This document shows, piece after piece, positions 46,017-56,262 of a DNA stretch of 64,000 nucleotides. Position numbers and translations under genes: made by a program. A model generated the notes under the pieces. The model was not told the DNA's origin and made no database searches. It was given only the letters and a program-made list of their open reading frames with translations. The number at the start of each line of letters is the position of its first letter. Positions within the stretch are counted from its first letter, which is position 1. This DNA comes from Rapana venosa (taxonomy: Eukaryota; Mollusca; Gastropoda; Neogastropoda; Muricidae). The DNA lies in the NCBI GenBank assembly GCA_028751875.1, contig CM054165.1:23939642-24003641 (forward strand), in the 5' to 3' direction.

Positions 46017-46062
46017 CACATACGCAAAAATCTCACCATTGGTGAACCTTAAAGAATATAGT
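44800..46062 (+). mobile_element. SINE-C split by a LINE insertion
   Basis: Head with B box gggttcgattcccag at 44848-44862 breaks at acccttt (44866-44872). The rest resumes at 45747 with acccttt and cctcccagtttgacg and runs through the middle block to the 3' domain (gaagtcggaatgcggctacc at about 45940) and ttggtgaacctt. A G tract of about 35 lies inside the 3' domain. Confidence 0.9.
44873..45746 (-). mobile_element. CR1/L2-like LINE, 5'-truncated, with 7-bp target duplication
   Basis: One minus-strand frame stays open through the entire RT C-terminal region: NTLSMQKLIAQTCQSCYYQL, LILSRLDYCNSLLAG, ITPLLRSLHWLPVPQRVNY, SVSGPVIWNELPLSLRQ. The 3' end lies at low coordinates in (ATT)n after cgctatagaaattccattt. 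Flanking acccttt at 44866-44872 and 45747-45753 is a perfect target-site duplication. A young insertion relative to the other LINE copies here, since this stretch has no frameshift. Confidence 0.93.
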
Positions 46063-46204
46063 TTTAAAAAAAATATAAAAAAAGAGAGAAAGAAACTCAG
46101 AAGAATTGAAAACCCATATAAAGTAAAAAAGCTACAACAAGCCTCCATGCCACCCCCACCTCCAACATATGAAATCAGCAAATGATTACAAGAGACAAAT
46201 AAAC

Positions 46205-46280
<76 letters not shown>

Positions 46281-46285
46281 CGCAC
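46205..46285. repeat. (GA)n microsatellite
   Basis: Three GA blocks separated by single-base breaks. Confidence 0.92.
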
Positions 46286-46289
46286 GCCT

Positions 46290-46490
46290 AAAACGACACC
46301 CTCCCCCTAAAAAAAAGAAGATAAAAACAAAGTAGGAGAAGAAAGAAAGACGAGGAAAGACAGAAAGAAAAGATAAATAAAAAACCAAGAACAGATAAAT
46401 TAAAACCGAGGAAACGCGAAGGTTACATAGCAAAAAAGCCGTTAGACCACATACCTGTACGTTCTTGTGTTATGCATGATTAAATACTCA
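46290..46490. other. Intronic A-rich DNA
   Basis: Purine-rich sequence without a recognisable feature. Confidence 0.35.
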
Positions 46491-46492
46491 GC

Positions 46493-46512
46493 GTGTGTGT
46501 GTGCATGTGTGT

Positions 46513-46586
<74 letters not shown>
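46493..46586. repeat. (GT)n microsatellite
   Basis: About 90 bases of GT. R1 copy 2 begins at its right end. Confidence 0.95.
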
Positions 46587-46587
<1 letters not shown>

Positions 46588-47592
46588 CTGCTGCTGGGCT
46601 GTTGTGGTTGTGTTTAGCTGTACCTGTTCTGACTTAACCTACACAGGGCACCACATACTAAGCCCCCCCCCCCCCCCCCCCCCCCCCCCAGACGACACAT
46701 GATGGCTTAGTCACGAGGAAAGACTGAGCATGAGTGAGACATCCACCGAGGATGGTGACCGCCACAACCTCCCTCCCTCCCTCCCTCCCCCCAACCACCT
46801 TCTCCCGTGACCCCCCATCCCCAGAGGTTTTGACACAAACTCACCACAGGCGCTGAAGTGTTTGGAAAACCGAAAGTGAGGTCACCATATGACCAGAGCA
46901 ACTTGGGCCACCAAATCAGAGCCCCCCCCCCCCCCCCTTTTGTATTTTTTTAATTATTGCATGACGATCAATGGTGATGAGATTGATGAAATGCTGCTGC
47001 TGTGGAAATGCGTGTGCTTTGAGGCTTCTTGACAGGACTATAATCTACATTGCCTATCTTAATAAATCCGGGCGTCAACCGGGCCCGAGAGATACAGACA
47101 CCTACATTGTTGGTCAGGTGAATTGAACAGTAAAAGGTAAAGGTGTCCCATAACCTATAGGGTCGTAGGGAAGTGAGGCATCAAAGGGTTAGCACATTGA
47201 GGGCGGAGCCCATCTCCTCTCCGTCGCTGCTTTACCTTCCCTGACCCTAAAGAGGCAGGTACCCATTGACAGGTGGGTGAACTGGAGGATTGTACTGAAG
47301 CCAAAGCGTGCAAACGGTCACCCATCCAAGTGGTAACCACGCTCGGTGCTGCTTAACCTTAGCTGGGGAAAGCAAGTGTTCTGACCACTGAGCTACCCCG
47401 TCCCCGGGAACAACAGTCTCCAAATCACATGAAGCTGGACTGTGTGGTCCCAGTCTAGCCAATGGACCCATAGCAATTCACTCAGGGAAGGAGCCGGTCT
47501 GAGTAAAAAACACCACCCTATGATTCTTCCAGGATTCAAACCCGCGACTTTCCAGCCTGTAGCCCAGCACGCTTGTCATTGAGCCATGGGCA
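46586..47592. repeat. R1 repeat, copy 2 (interrupted by SINE-A)
   Basis: Begins gctgctgggctgttgtggtt and colinear with R1 copy 3 (cctgttctga...taac, ccacatactaagcccc, gacacaaactcacca, gaccagagcaac, gcccgagagatacag). Its far end carries, on the minus strand, a tRNA-like head: tggctcaatgacaagcgtgc and B box ggtttgaatcc. C tracts lie at 46664-46690 and 46921-46937. Confidence 0.72.
47133..47402 (-). mobile_element. SINE-A inserted in R1 copy 2
   Basis: Reverse complement of the complete family, from aaaggtaaaggtgtcccata through cggtcacccatccaa (5S-like block) to ctgagctaccccgtcccc (head). Confidence 0.93.
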
Positions 47593-47679
47593 GCTGGTCA
47601 GTTTACCTTAAAGTTGAACTGACCAACCACTCCCCTCCACCCCACCCACCAACAGCACATCAACCACCCCTCACATACA

Positions 47680-47797
47680 CATACACACGCGAGCGAGCGC
47701 GCAAACTCACGTACAAACATAGAAACAAACAAACAAACAAGCAACTAACCACACACACGCACACACACACACACACCACACACACACACACACACAC

Positions 47798-47833
<36 letters not shown>

Positions 47834-47990
47834 ACACACCAAACTAACAAACTAACAAACGAACGAACTAACTAACTAACAAACTACCTACCTACCTACC
47901 TATCTGCCTAACCAACCAACTAACCAACCAACTAACTAACTAACCAACCAACCAACTAACCAACTAACTAAACAAGCCAGTAAGCCGAAG
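47680..47990. repeat. (CA)n and AACT/AACC tetranucleotide repeats
   Basis: CA arrays with single C breaks (47680-47838), then irregular aactaaccaacc repeats up to 60 bases before the exon 2 acceptor. Confidence 0.93.
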
Positions 47991-48049
47991 CCTTGACTTC
48001 ATGTCTGCTGACTGACCTGACTGAGACTGACTGACTGTTGTTGTTGCAG

Positions 48050-48193
48050 TGGCCTGGTTCAAAGCGGTGCAGGCTTTTCAGAGTCTGGGGCTGGTGGGAA
48101 TGGCCATCTGCTGTATCTACGCCGTGGTGGTCAACTGCTGCAAGAACAACTCCCCCCACAGCCGCTTTCTGGAGATCATGCTCGGCCTGACCG
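48050..48193 (+). CDS. Gene B, exon 2: TM2 and start of TM3
   Basis: The acceptor is ctgttgttgttgcag. The split codon with exon 1 makes Met74. The exon then encodes AWFKAVQAFQSLGLVGMAI, TM2 at about residues 86-103, the NCC pair (C103-C104), a short loop, and the beginning of TM3 (RFLEIMLGLT). It ends in phase 1 at GTCAGT. Phase and sequence match exon 2 of gene A. The exon is bracketed by a long (CA)n array 215-370 bases upstream and a long (GT)n array from 65 bases downstream, which are mutually complementary. Two degenerate partial copies of this exon lie downstream in intron 2. Confidence 0.92.
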
Positions 48194-48257
48194 GTCAGTG
48201 GCTTTCCGGCTGTTGGGTCGGTGGGTGGATGGGTTGAGGGGTGGGTGTGGGAGGTGG

Positions 48258-48334
<77 letters not shown>

Positions 48335-48362
48335 GTGTGTTGTGTGTGTGTGTTTGTGTGCG
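48258..48362. repeat. (GT)n microsatellite
   Basis: About 100 bases of GT starting 65 bases after the exon 2 donor. Confidence 0.95.
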
Positions 48363-48367
48363 TGTTT

Positions 48368-48510
48368 TATTTTTTATATCGAAGATAATGGAATAAGCAC
48401 TCATGTGCGTTTTTCATCCAGGCCCGTTTGTATGTAGTTTTGTAAATTTTGTCATCCGTTCCCACCGGCGCACAATGGCCTACTCTTCCGAAAAGCGGAA
48501 AGGGTTTTAA
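48368..48510 (-). mobile_element. SINE-B 3' half
   Basis: atcgaagataatggaataag, catccaggcccgtttg, tgtaaattttgtcatccg and ccgaaaagcggaaaggg. Confidence 0.9.
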
Positions 48511-48514
48511 TGTG

Positions 48515-48628
<114 letters not shown>

Positions 48629-48631
48629 GCC

Positions 48632-48711
48632 CTGTTGTATCTATACTTTGGTGGTAAACTGCTCCCCCCCTTTCCCAAGCAGATTTTTGGAGATGGTGGT
48701 TGGCCTGATTG
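48632..48711 (+). pseudogene. Degenerate partial copy of gene B exon 2 (copy 1), in intron 2
   Basis: The segment reads, in one open frame, CIYTLVVNC, then SPPFPSRFLEMVVGLI. This matches exon 2 (CIYAVVVNC...SPHSRFLEIMLGLT) with a two-residue shortening. The 5' half of the exon and its acceptor are missing; a (GT)n array abuts instead. The donor region is changed to attgtaac. The frame is still open, but without an acceptor it is unlikely to be spliced in. Confidence 0.72.
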
Positions 48712-48944
48712 TAACAGTCCTAAATCGGAAGTCTTCGCTTTGAGGTAAATAAAATGGCAAAAACAACTGACCTTTCTGTTTTGTTTTGTTTGGATTTGTT
48801 TTGTTTTGCCCTTAGTGAGTTTCTTTGGGTAGATGAATTGGCTGAGTGAGTTGGTAGGGATGGGTGGATGGTTTGGCTGGGTGAGTTATTGAGTGGGTAG
48901 TTTAAGTGGGTTGATTAGGGGGTGGGCGGTTTGTGTGTATGGGT

Positions 48945-49020
48945 GTGTGTTCTGGTGGTCAACTGCAGCAAGAAAGACTGACCACTCTGCCCACTTTTGG
49001 AGAGCATGGTTGGCCTGACT
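48945..49020 (+). pseudogene. Degenerate partial copy of gene B exon 2 (copy 2), in intron 2
   Basis: The segment aligns codon for codon with the second half of exon 2, from VLVVNC through LLESMVGLT, with an in-frame TGA where Ser108 should be. The sequence after it (ggatgcttgtgggccgttgg, then ggtt/gggt-rich) also resembles the intron after the true exon, so the duplicated unit included flanking intron. Clearly non-functional. Confidence 0.7.
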
Positions 49021-49400
49021 AGTAGGATGCTTGTGGGCCGTTGGTCTGGGTGGTTTGGTGTGGGTTGGGTTGGTTGGGTTGGGTGGGTAAGTGGGTTAAT
49101 TGTCTGTGTAGCGGGTTGGTTGGTCTGCTTGTTGGCATGGGTGTGTATGTTGTTGGTTGGTCTGTTTGTTGGCATGGGTGTGTATGTTGTTGGTTGGTTT
49201 GGTGGTGGCATGGGTGTGTATGTTGTTGGTTGGTCTGCTTGTTGGCATGGGTGTGTATGTTGTTGGGTGGTCTGTTTGGTGGCTGGATGTCTGTATAGGT
49301 CTGATTGCATGGGTGGGTAGGTTCGTGAGTAGTTGGTTGGGTGGGTGGCTAAGTGGAATAATTGGTTGGTTGTTTGGTTGCCTGGCTGTTGTTAGGTTTT
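49021..49400. repeat. GGTT/GGGT-rich region with an irregular 35-55-bp tandem
   Basis: The phrase ggcatgggtgtgtatgttgt recurs four times between 49131 and 49265. Confidence 0.85.
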
Positions 49401-49414
49401 TAAAATTGTGTTTG

Positions 49415-49810
49415 TTCATGCCTCAGCTCTAGCTCCGAGGTTCACCAGTGGTGAGATTTTTGTTTATCCACCGTTTCTGCCCTCGATTAAGGTAGCTGCA
49501 TTCCAACTTCGGGGAATTATAAGCTATATAAATTCCAACATTATTATTATTATTATCATTATTGAAGGCCAGGACAGTGGGAGGTGCCTACCCTGCTCTT
49601 TTCGCTTGACAACTGTCGTGGGTTCTTTTGACCAGCGTAAATCCCTAAGAACACGGGCCCGACTGGTTTAAAGTCTCTTCGGAAAGACTTGACATTCAGT
49701 TCAATTTTCCATTGAAACTGGGAAGAAAGAGCAAGGCTGGGAATGGAACCCAGAACCTCACGGTTTACTTGTTAGGCAGGTGAAGGTCTTAACCATCCTG
49801 CCACCTCCCG
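49415..49810 (-). mobile_element. SINE-C-type element, tRNA-derived
   Basis: The 3' domain is at 49425-49520 (tagctccgaggttcacca, gtagctgcattccaacttcg). A LINE-like tail fragment (agctatataaattccaacat then ATT repeats) follows at 49527-49565. The middle and the tRNA-like head with B box gggttccattcccag lie at 49570-49810. Confidence 0.75.
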
Positions 49811-49904
49811 TCGTCTTTTGTTGTCTATTTTAGATTGATGTTGTTGTTGAGATTATAATTCTATATGAGATGATTTGATTTTGTTGTGGATATTATTTTA
49901 TTGG

Positions 49905-50120
49905 GTTTTGGGGGCGGGGGGGGGGGGGGGGGTTGGTTTTAGTTATTTTTAGTTGTTTGTCCTTATTTCGTCTTTTTAACCCTTTTTGTGAATTTGTGTG
50001 CGTGTGTGTGCATGCGTGTGTGCGTTCGTTTGTGCGTGCGAGCGTGCATGGATATATGTATGTATATATCTGTGTCTGTGTGCGTGCGTGCGTGCGTGCG
50101 TGCACGCGCGCACGTACGTG
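49905..50120. repeat. G tract and GT/GC-rich repeats before exon 3
   Basis: G run at 49912-49932 and irregular gtgcgtgcgtg repeats at 49997-50118, ending 40 bases before the exon 3 acceptor. Confidence 0.88.
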
Positions 50121-50160
50121 TGTTTCCTTCATTGATGGGTTGCTTCAATGTGTGACCCAG

Positions 50161-50507
50161 GCTTGAGCGGGTTCATCGGCTGCATGCTGCTGGTGGCCAT
50201 GACGGAGATCCCCATGAGGAAGTACCTGGGCTGGGCGTTCGGCCTGAACCTGACGGGCTGCCTCCTCTCCCTGGTGCTGGCCCTCGTCCTCTTCGCCACC
50301 AACAGCCCCAGCCACACCGCCGCCACCTCGGCAGGCGTCGTCCTCTACTCCGGCCCCTCAGCCCCGGTCACCATGCCTGGGCAGGGTTATCCCCCCCAGC
50401 CCGGGGCCATGTACGTGGCGCAGCCCGGGTATGCCCCCATGCCTCAGACTGCTGGACCTCCGCCTCAGGGAGCTCCTGCTGCCTTTCCACCCAAAGCCGG
50501 TTACTAG
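50161..50507 (+). CDS. Gene B, exon 3: TM3-TM4 and P/Y-rich C-terminal tail
   Basis: The exon starts in phase 1 after tgtgacccag; the polypyrimidine tract is weak. It encodes the rest of TM3 (LSGFIGCMLLVAMTE), a short extracellular loop, and TM4 at about residues 144-167 (LGWAFGLNLTGCLLSLVLAL). A tail of about 68 residues rich in Pro, Gln, Gly, Ala and Tyr follows and ends in PPKAGY before TAG. The tail has QPGY and PPQ motifs but no PPGY pair as in gene A and fewer hexapeptide units. The spliced gene gives 236 residues, close to the usual length of claudin-family proteins. Codons are more GC-rich than in gene A exon 3. A head-to-tail duplication of one ancestral gene explains A and B. Confidence 0.92.
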
Positions 50508-51010
50508 TGGAGGTCAGGCTGACCCGGTCACCGCGTCCTTGTGGATGAAAGTCAAGGTGGTTGTTGTTAGCTGTTTTTTTTTTGTTTTTTTTTTTTTGGG
50601 GGGGAGTGAACAATCAGCATTAAGAGGCACCAGAAACGAGCATGTGAATAGTTCAACAGAGAACGTTGTAAATAGTTGAGAGCATTCTTTTTTTAAACTG
50701 TGAACGTTTGTAAGCTTTAATTTTTGTTGCTTTTTTATGGCAGGAGTGGGTCGCTATATGGTAACCATGCTTTTGCATGATCAGAGCAGAAACTATATAC
50801 AGCAGGAGGCATTATATATTTTTGTAAAGAACAATGATTGAGGCATGTGCTGTTTTCCTTGTTTATCTTGTTTGTTTGCAAGATGGGGATGTCTTTCTCC
50901 CTTTGTTTCCTTTTTTGTGGGGGACAGGGTGAGGGAGTGTGTTACACTAATATAAAAGGAAAAAATAAACAACAAGGAAGAATCGATCATTTTATAATGC
51001 TTCTACTGTT
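50508..51010 (+). other. Putative 3'UTR of gene B with polyadenylation signal
   Basis: AT-rich, T-tract-rich sequence without repeats follows the stop codon. An AATAAA hexamer at 50964-50969 is the first good polyadenylation signal after the stop. The real cleavage site cannot be seen. Confidence 0.45.
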
Positions 51011-51360
51011 CTTGCACTAGATACCTATTAAAATTGCAGAGGTGACTGTAGTGTCAACATATCTGAAGACAATTGTCTTACCCAGTGTGCCATGCCTGGT
51101 AGTCTGATGTATCAGGTAGCTTTTGAACTTGCACCCTACCTTTAGAAGCCATGTGAATTTGGAATCAATTTGTGGACAGGTGGGTGTATTCAAGTCACTG
51201 GACTTTTTGAGCATTGTTGTTGTTTCGTGGAAACACATGCAGTTTGGGAACGACAGAGTATTCCCCACATAATCATAATGACCAGCATTGAGAAATCCCA
51301 CTCTCTCGTAAGGAAAGAAGTGCACATGTATGCAGACAGGAACATATTTTTAAAATGGTT
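51011..51360. other. Downstream of gene B, no feature seen
   Basis: Unique sequence without recognisable coding content. Confidence 0.35.
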
Positions 51361-51440
51361 GGCGCTGCTCTTGTGGCGATGCGCTCTCCCAAGGGAGAGC
51401 AGCCCGAATTTTACACAAGTAAATCTGCTGTGACTGAAAG
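51355..51440 (+). mobile_element. SINE-F 3' block
   Basis: ttggcgctgctcttgtggcg, atgcgctctcccaaggg, gcagcccgaattttacac. The same block as in the minus-strand SINE-F at 41.13-41.25 kb. Confidence 0.75.
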
Positions 51441-51444
51441 TTTC

Positions 51445-51545
51445 ATACAATACAATACAACACAATATATATAATAGAATACAATGCAGTGCAACACAAT
51501 GCAATAAACGAAATGCAATACAATACACTGTACTAAAATACAATT
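51445..51545. repeat. ATACA/ATGCA-type degenerate pentanucleotide repeat
   Basis: Irregular aatacaatacaacacaat and aatgcaatac phrases. Confidence 0.8.
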
Positions 51546-52066
51546 TGAAGTAATAGCTTTGAAAAGTTTACAGCTCAAAGAATGTTTACTCTGCAAACTA
51601 GTTTCACGCCTGCAGATATGTATTAGTTTGAACAATAACACAATTATTGAAAAAAACACCTTATCTTTTAGAGTGACACAGACAGGCAGGAAAGGAAAGG
51701 TACCTTTTGAAGATGTTTTGGATAGCTGTTTATTCAAAGAAGGGTTCCTTCACAATGAATCATTCCTGCAGGGAAACTACCTCAGGTACTGAGGTGAAGC
51801 TGTAGTGTTTGTCTTTGTTTTAACCTCTCTCCACGAACAAGTGAGTTTAGACAGAAGCTTTGTTGTTTCTCATTGTCTGTGTGAAAGTTGCACACTGCAA
51901 ATAGTCAGCATTTGTACTTCAGGGCCACAAGCAGATAGCAGGTGTACATAATCTTCTCCAAGTGTCATGTGGTGCTCATTTATGACAGTCATTCCTGTTA
52001 TAATTCTGGTGGTTGTTTTTGTTGCAGCGGTGGTGGAAACTGCTTTTTGTGGATTTTTGAAGTGTT
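51546..52066. other. Intergenic, no gene recognised
   Basis: One + strand frame of 77 codons (51559-51792) is open but matches nothing I recognise. Confidence 0.35.
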
Positions 52067-52067
<1 letters not shown>

Positions 52068-52151
<84 letters not shown>

Positions 52152-52152
52152 G
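52068..52152. repeat. (CT)n microsatellite
   Basis: About 80 bases of CT with one CC break. Confidence 0.95.
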
Positions 52153-52309
52153 TTTCCTTTTTGTTTGTTTACAACTTTCGAACTAAGACAGATGGCAGTT
52201 CATACCTCAAAACTTTTTTAATTCAATGATGTCTGCATAGGTTAACTATGCTCATTATGTCTGGAGTTATCAAGCAGTTAGCTCAGTGTCTAACTGCTTA
52301 ATAATAGTT

Positions 52310-52592
52310 ATGACGGGATAGCTCAGTGGTCAGAGGCTCGCTTTCCCCCAGCCAAGGTTAAGCAGCACCCATCGTGGTTACCACTTGGATGGGTGACCGT
52401 TTGCGCACCTTGGCTTCAGTACAGTCCACCATTCACCCAGCTGTAAATGGGTACCTGTCTCTATAGGGTCAGGGAAGGTAAAGCAGCCAGGGAGAGGAGA
52501 TGGGCGCTGCCCTCAATATGCTGGCCCCTAGAGAAGTTAGGTCTCTGACGCCTTGCTCCCCTACGACCTTATAGGTTATGGGACACCTTTAT
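52310..52592 (+). mobile_element. SINE-A, full length
   Basis: gacgggatagctcagtggtc head, 5S-like block with cttggatgggtgaccg, then the full body ending tatgggacacctttattt. Confidence 0.93.
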
Positions 52593-52749
52593 TTATTTTG
52601 TAAAACTCTTTTTCTATATAAAACATTCACATTCTTGATTTGTTGTTGCGTTTGCAAATCTGTTTGGTGAATTGATTCTTGGTGTAGTATAACTTGTGCT
52701 TTGTGTTTTTCCTTTGCAAATGTGGCCAAGGCCCTTTGAATAAACAACT

Positions 52750-52751
<2 letters not shown>

Positions 52752-52826
<75 letters not shown>

Positions 52827-52864
52827 TTCTTTCTTTCTTTCTTTCTTTCTCATTTATATATTAT

Positions 52865-52925
<61 letters not shown>

Positions 52926-52965
52926 GTGCGTGTGTGTGTGTGTGTGTGCGCGTGCGTGTCTGTGT
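52752..52965. repeat. (CT)n, (CTTT)n and (GT)n microsatellites
   Basis: CT at 52752-52823, a CTTT run to 52850, GT at 52867-52960. Confidence 0.95.
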
Positions 52966-53484
52966 AGGCACGTGAAGTGCCTACATATTTATTTTTAAGT
53001 ATCACATATGGTTATGGAAACATATCCAAATATCTATGCCATAATTATAACATTACATTATCAGGTGAAACTTTTGAACCTTATCGTTATGATGATGGTG
53101 ATATTGTTATTGCTGTTCTCTTTCATATCATTATTCATACACTCTTACTGGCTATTATGGTTGTGGTGACCCCAATTATACATTTTTAAAATTGTTCTTA
53201 CATTTTTGCTGACTGACCTTACAGTCTAGACAGTTTGTTGTTTCATACTTTTTATTGCATTACTTTTCTGCTTGAATTTTGCAAATAAATAAACAAATTG
53301 CCATGTTGCAAATCATGTCTGTATTTGACCTGGTGAAACCATTTATTTAGCAATGCTTTACAAGCACCTCTCTCTCACTCTCTCTGTCCCTGTCTCTCTC
53401 TTTCTCTTCCATGAACAACAACCTTCCATGAACATATTTTGTGAAGTTTTTGTGTGATTAAAGTTATAAACATATGCATGCTTA
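52966..53484. other. Intergenic, no feature seen
   Basis: AT-rich sequence with a short CT-rich run at 53367-53408. Confidence 0.35.
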
Positions 53485-53486
53485 TA

Positions 53487-53555
<69 letters not shown>
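53485..53555. repeat. (TA)n microsatellite
   Basis: About 70 bases of TA. Confidence 0.95.
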
Positions 53556-53560
<5 letters not shown>

Positions 53561-55330
53561 AAATGGAATTTATATAGCGCTATATCTTGCAAAAACAAAT
53601 CAAAGTACTTGCATTCATCCTACTCTTACACATGCATCACGTTACAATTAATAGTTTTTACAAATTCAAATGTGTACACACTCACGCTCGCACGCACGCA
53701 CGCACACGCACATACATATAGGTTGTGCACTTTGGCAGGGTGATGGGGGTTTTGTCTGTTGAGAGCAAGGACAGAAATGAGATGAAACAAGAGGGGAGAA
53801 TTTTAGGTCTGAAATAAATGTGTCTTGAGGCTGGATTTAAAAGTGTCATAAGTAGGTATTTGGCGAAGGGAGAGAGGGATGTCATTCCAGATCGATGGAC
53901 CAGAAACAGAGAAAGAGCGACGGCCAACAGTGGACTGGTTGAATCCAGATATTCGTAAGCACAAAGTATCTGCAGCAGAGCGAAGGAAACAAGAAGGAGT
54001 GTACAGGTGAAGATATTCACAGATGTAGGAAGGTGCTGTTTTGTGGAGACATTTGTAACAGAGGGTACTCATCTTATATTTGACTCTCTTTGACACAGGC
54101 AGCCAGTGGAGAGATCACAAGAGAGGAATAATGTGCTCAGATTTTTTCTTTCTGAGGACTAGTCGAGCGGCAGAGTTTTGTATACGTTGAAGGGAGTGAT
54201 TAGATGATGCTGGTAGACCATCCAGAAGAAGATTGCAATAATTCAGACGTTAGAGAATGAGAGACATGACTAGTTTGGATGTTCAATCAGCGAACAGGTA
54301 CTTTCGAACTGCACTAATTTGCTGTAATTGATAGTAACACAACTGCCAGGTCTGGGGGATGAAATTTTGCGCGGAAAGTGTGTTGTCGATAATGACCCCT
54401 AGATATTTTACAGCAGTGGATAGAGGGACTAACGTATTGCCGAATTGTATTGAAGCTGTTGTGATGGAAGACAGTTTGTGTTTGGTCCCTACAAGCATGG
54501 CTTCAGTTTTATCTGCATTTAACAGTAACTTGTTTTGTGTCATCCAATTTTGGATATCTTAAAGGCAGTAGGACATATTTGTCAAGAGAGAAGGCAAATT
54601 TTCAGGAGTATCACTACTAAGAATTTGAGAGTCATCTGCATAAAAATGATGGTTGATCTGATGACGATTTATTATATGTGAAAGTGGAGCAGCGTAGAGA
54701 GTGAAGAGGATAGGGCCGAGAACTGATCCCTGTGGGACTCCACATTCCAGTTTGGCAGGTATTGACTGTATCTTGTTTACTGCAACTGTGTGGAATCGGT
54801 CTGTAAGGTATGAACTGAACCAGGTGAGGGCTGTGCCTTTAATACCAAACGTTTTTTTGGAGACGGGAGAGAAGAATTGAGTGGTCTATAGTGTCAAAGG
54901 CTGCAGATAAGTCAAGAAGAGTGAGAAGGGATATTTTCCTGAATCAGAAGTGTGTTTAAGGTGTGGACAAGGGTTGTTTTGGTGCTGTGGTTAACACGAT
55001 AGGCAGACTGAAATGGGGGAAGGAGATTGTTTCAGAACAACTTTTTCAAGGACTTTAGAGATGAACGGTAGGTTGGAGACAGGTCTATAATTCTTCAGAG
55101 TGTTAGGGTCAAGGTCGTGGTTTTTGAGTAGAGGTTAACTATTGCAGTTTTGAGAGCTGTTGGGAAGATTCCTGAAAGAAGTGATGAGTTTACGATTTTG
55201 TGATGGTGGGTATAAGCTGTGGAAGGCACTGAGTGAAAAGAGAAGCAGGCACAGGATCAAGATCACATGATTTTTTGTCATTTCATTTAGGATTGTCTTC
55301 ATGTATTTCTCGCTTGTTGGATGAAAGAAA
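53556..55330 (-). mobile_element. CR1/L2-like LINE with RT core, frameshifted
   Basis: The longest LINE copy here. From high to low coordinates the minus strand encodes a VPQGSVLGP motif (about 54740-54715), FYADD with both catalytic Asp present (54642-54628), LNADKTEAMLVGT (about 54525), YLGVIIDNTLS, the LHW-type C-terminal region in several frames, SVSGPSIWND, and a 3' tail with cgctatataaattccattta. Multiple frameshifts and stops make it inactive. It is flanked on both sides by (TA)n arrays. Confidence 0.9.
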
Positions 55331-55354
55331 AGGAGAGGAATGCCAGTAAATTAA

Positions 55355-55357
<3 letters not shown>

Positions 55358-55430
<73 letters not shown>
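55358..55430. repeat. (TA)n microsatellite
   Basis: About 70 bases of TA next to the LINE end. Confidence 0.95.
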
Positions 55431-55434
<4 letters not shown>

Positions 55435-55539
55435 AAACAGTGTATGTGTATATATGGATATAAGCGTGCATATGTTTTAAACTGTATTCACACAAAATAA
55501 ATCACAAAGTATATACATGGAAGGCTGTCACTGCACCCT

Positions 55540-56262
55540 GTCCGCCATTGACCGTGCTTGGGCCTGTATGTATGTGCTCTGCCACTGTCTTGCAGCCCAG
55601 ACTGTCAACCAGGAGGACACTCTCCCAAACTGACTGACTGCAAGTCCATCCTGCAGAGTCTCCAGGCACCAGGAGGAGAGCACATCCTAAGAGACGTCCG
55701 ACAAGAACCAACCCTCCTCAGCCAGAGAACTGTGGTGCTGCTGCAATGGATCCTCTCTCATGGCGGCATCGAGGGCAAGGAAGAGGTGGACCTCCTGTCC
55801 AAGGCAGGCAGCAACTTGAGCAGCCAGCCAGCCAGTGTCCTACAGTGAGGCAAGGACAGTGCTGAGAAACAGCTTCTTCAGGAAAACGTGGTGCCAGAAC
55901 CTGGACATGGGGCCAGAAGAGGAAAAGGTCGACATTCTTCAGCTACATAGAGCTGCACAAGCCACCATCTTCAGACTTGAACAGGACACTGCCAGCTCCT
56001 GTCCCATCTCCACCACCTGAACATGTCCCACGCTGACCAGTGCCCTTGTGGTACAGGCCCACAACCTCCCCCACCTCCATCCTGCAGTCCTGTCCTACCT
56101 TCAACACTCGGAGTCAACGCCAGACGTGGCCCAGCCCAGTAGAGCTCTGACAGGAAAAACTGGGGAGACCGGCAGGGTCACTGCAACAGACTGCAGACTT
56201 CGCCAACTAGACTGGACTAAAAATTTAGTATGGCCAGGGAACAGGGGAGAAGAAGAAAACGC
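55540..56262 (+). mobile_element. Jockey/I-type LINE: RNase H domain and C-terminus, frameshifted
   Basis: Three successive frames encode LTDCKSILQSLQAPGGEH, LLSQRTVVLLQWILSHGGI, EEVDLLSKAGSNL, then SYSEARTVLRNSF and a C-terminal region. TDCKS and the WxxSHxGIxGNExAD-type segment are RNase H landmarks. Here the segment reads EGKEEVDLLS, so the usual Asn and Ala are substituted. Such RNase H tails are typical of pol proteins of Jockey/I-type LINEs. Confidence 0.85.

Larger units (their letters stand above)
38626..48049 (+). other. Gene B intron 1
   Basis: About 9.4 kb between the GTAAGA donor and the ttgttgttgcag acceptor. It is almost wholly made of the repeats listed separately. No further exon was seen. 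Confidence 0.8.

Noticed and set aside
51559..51792. 77-codon + ORF downstream of gene B
   Set aside because: No recognisable similarity or splice context; length is within chance for AT-rich DNA.
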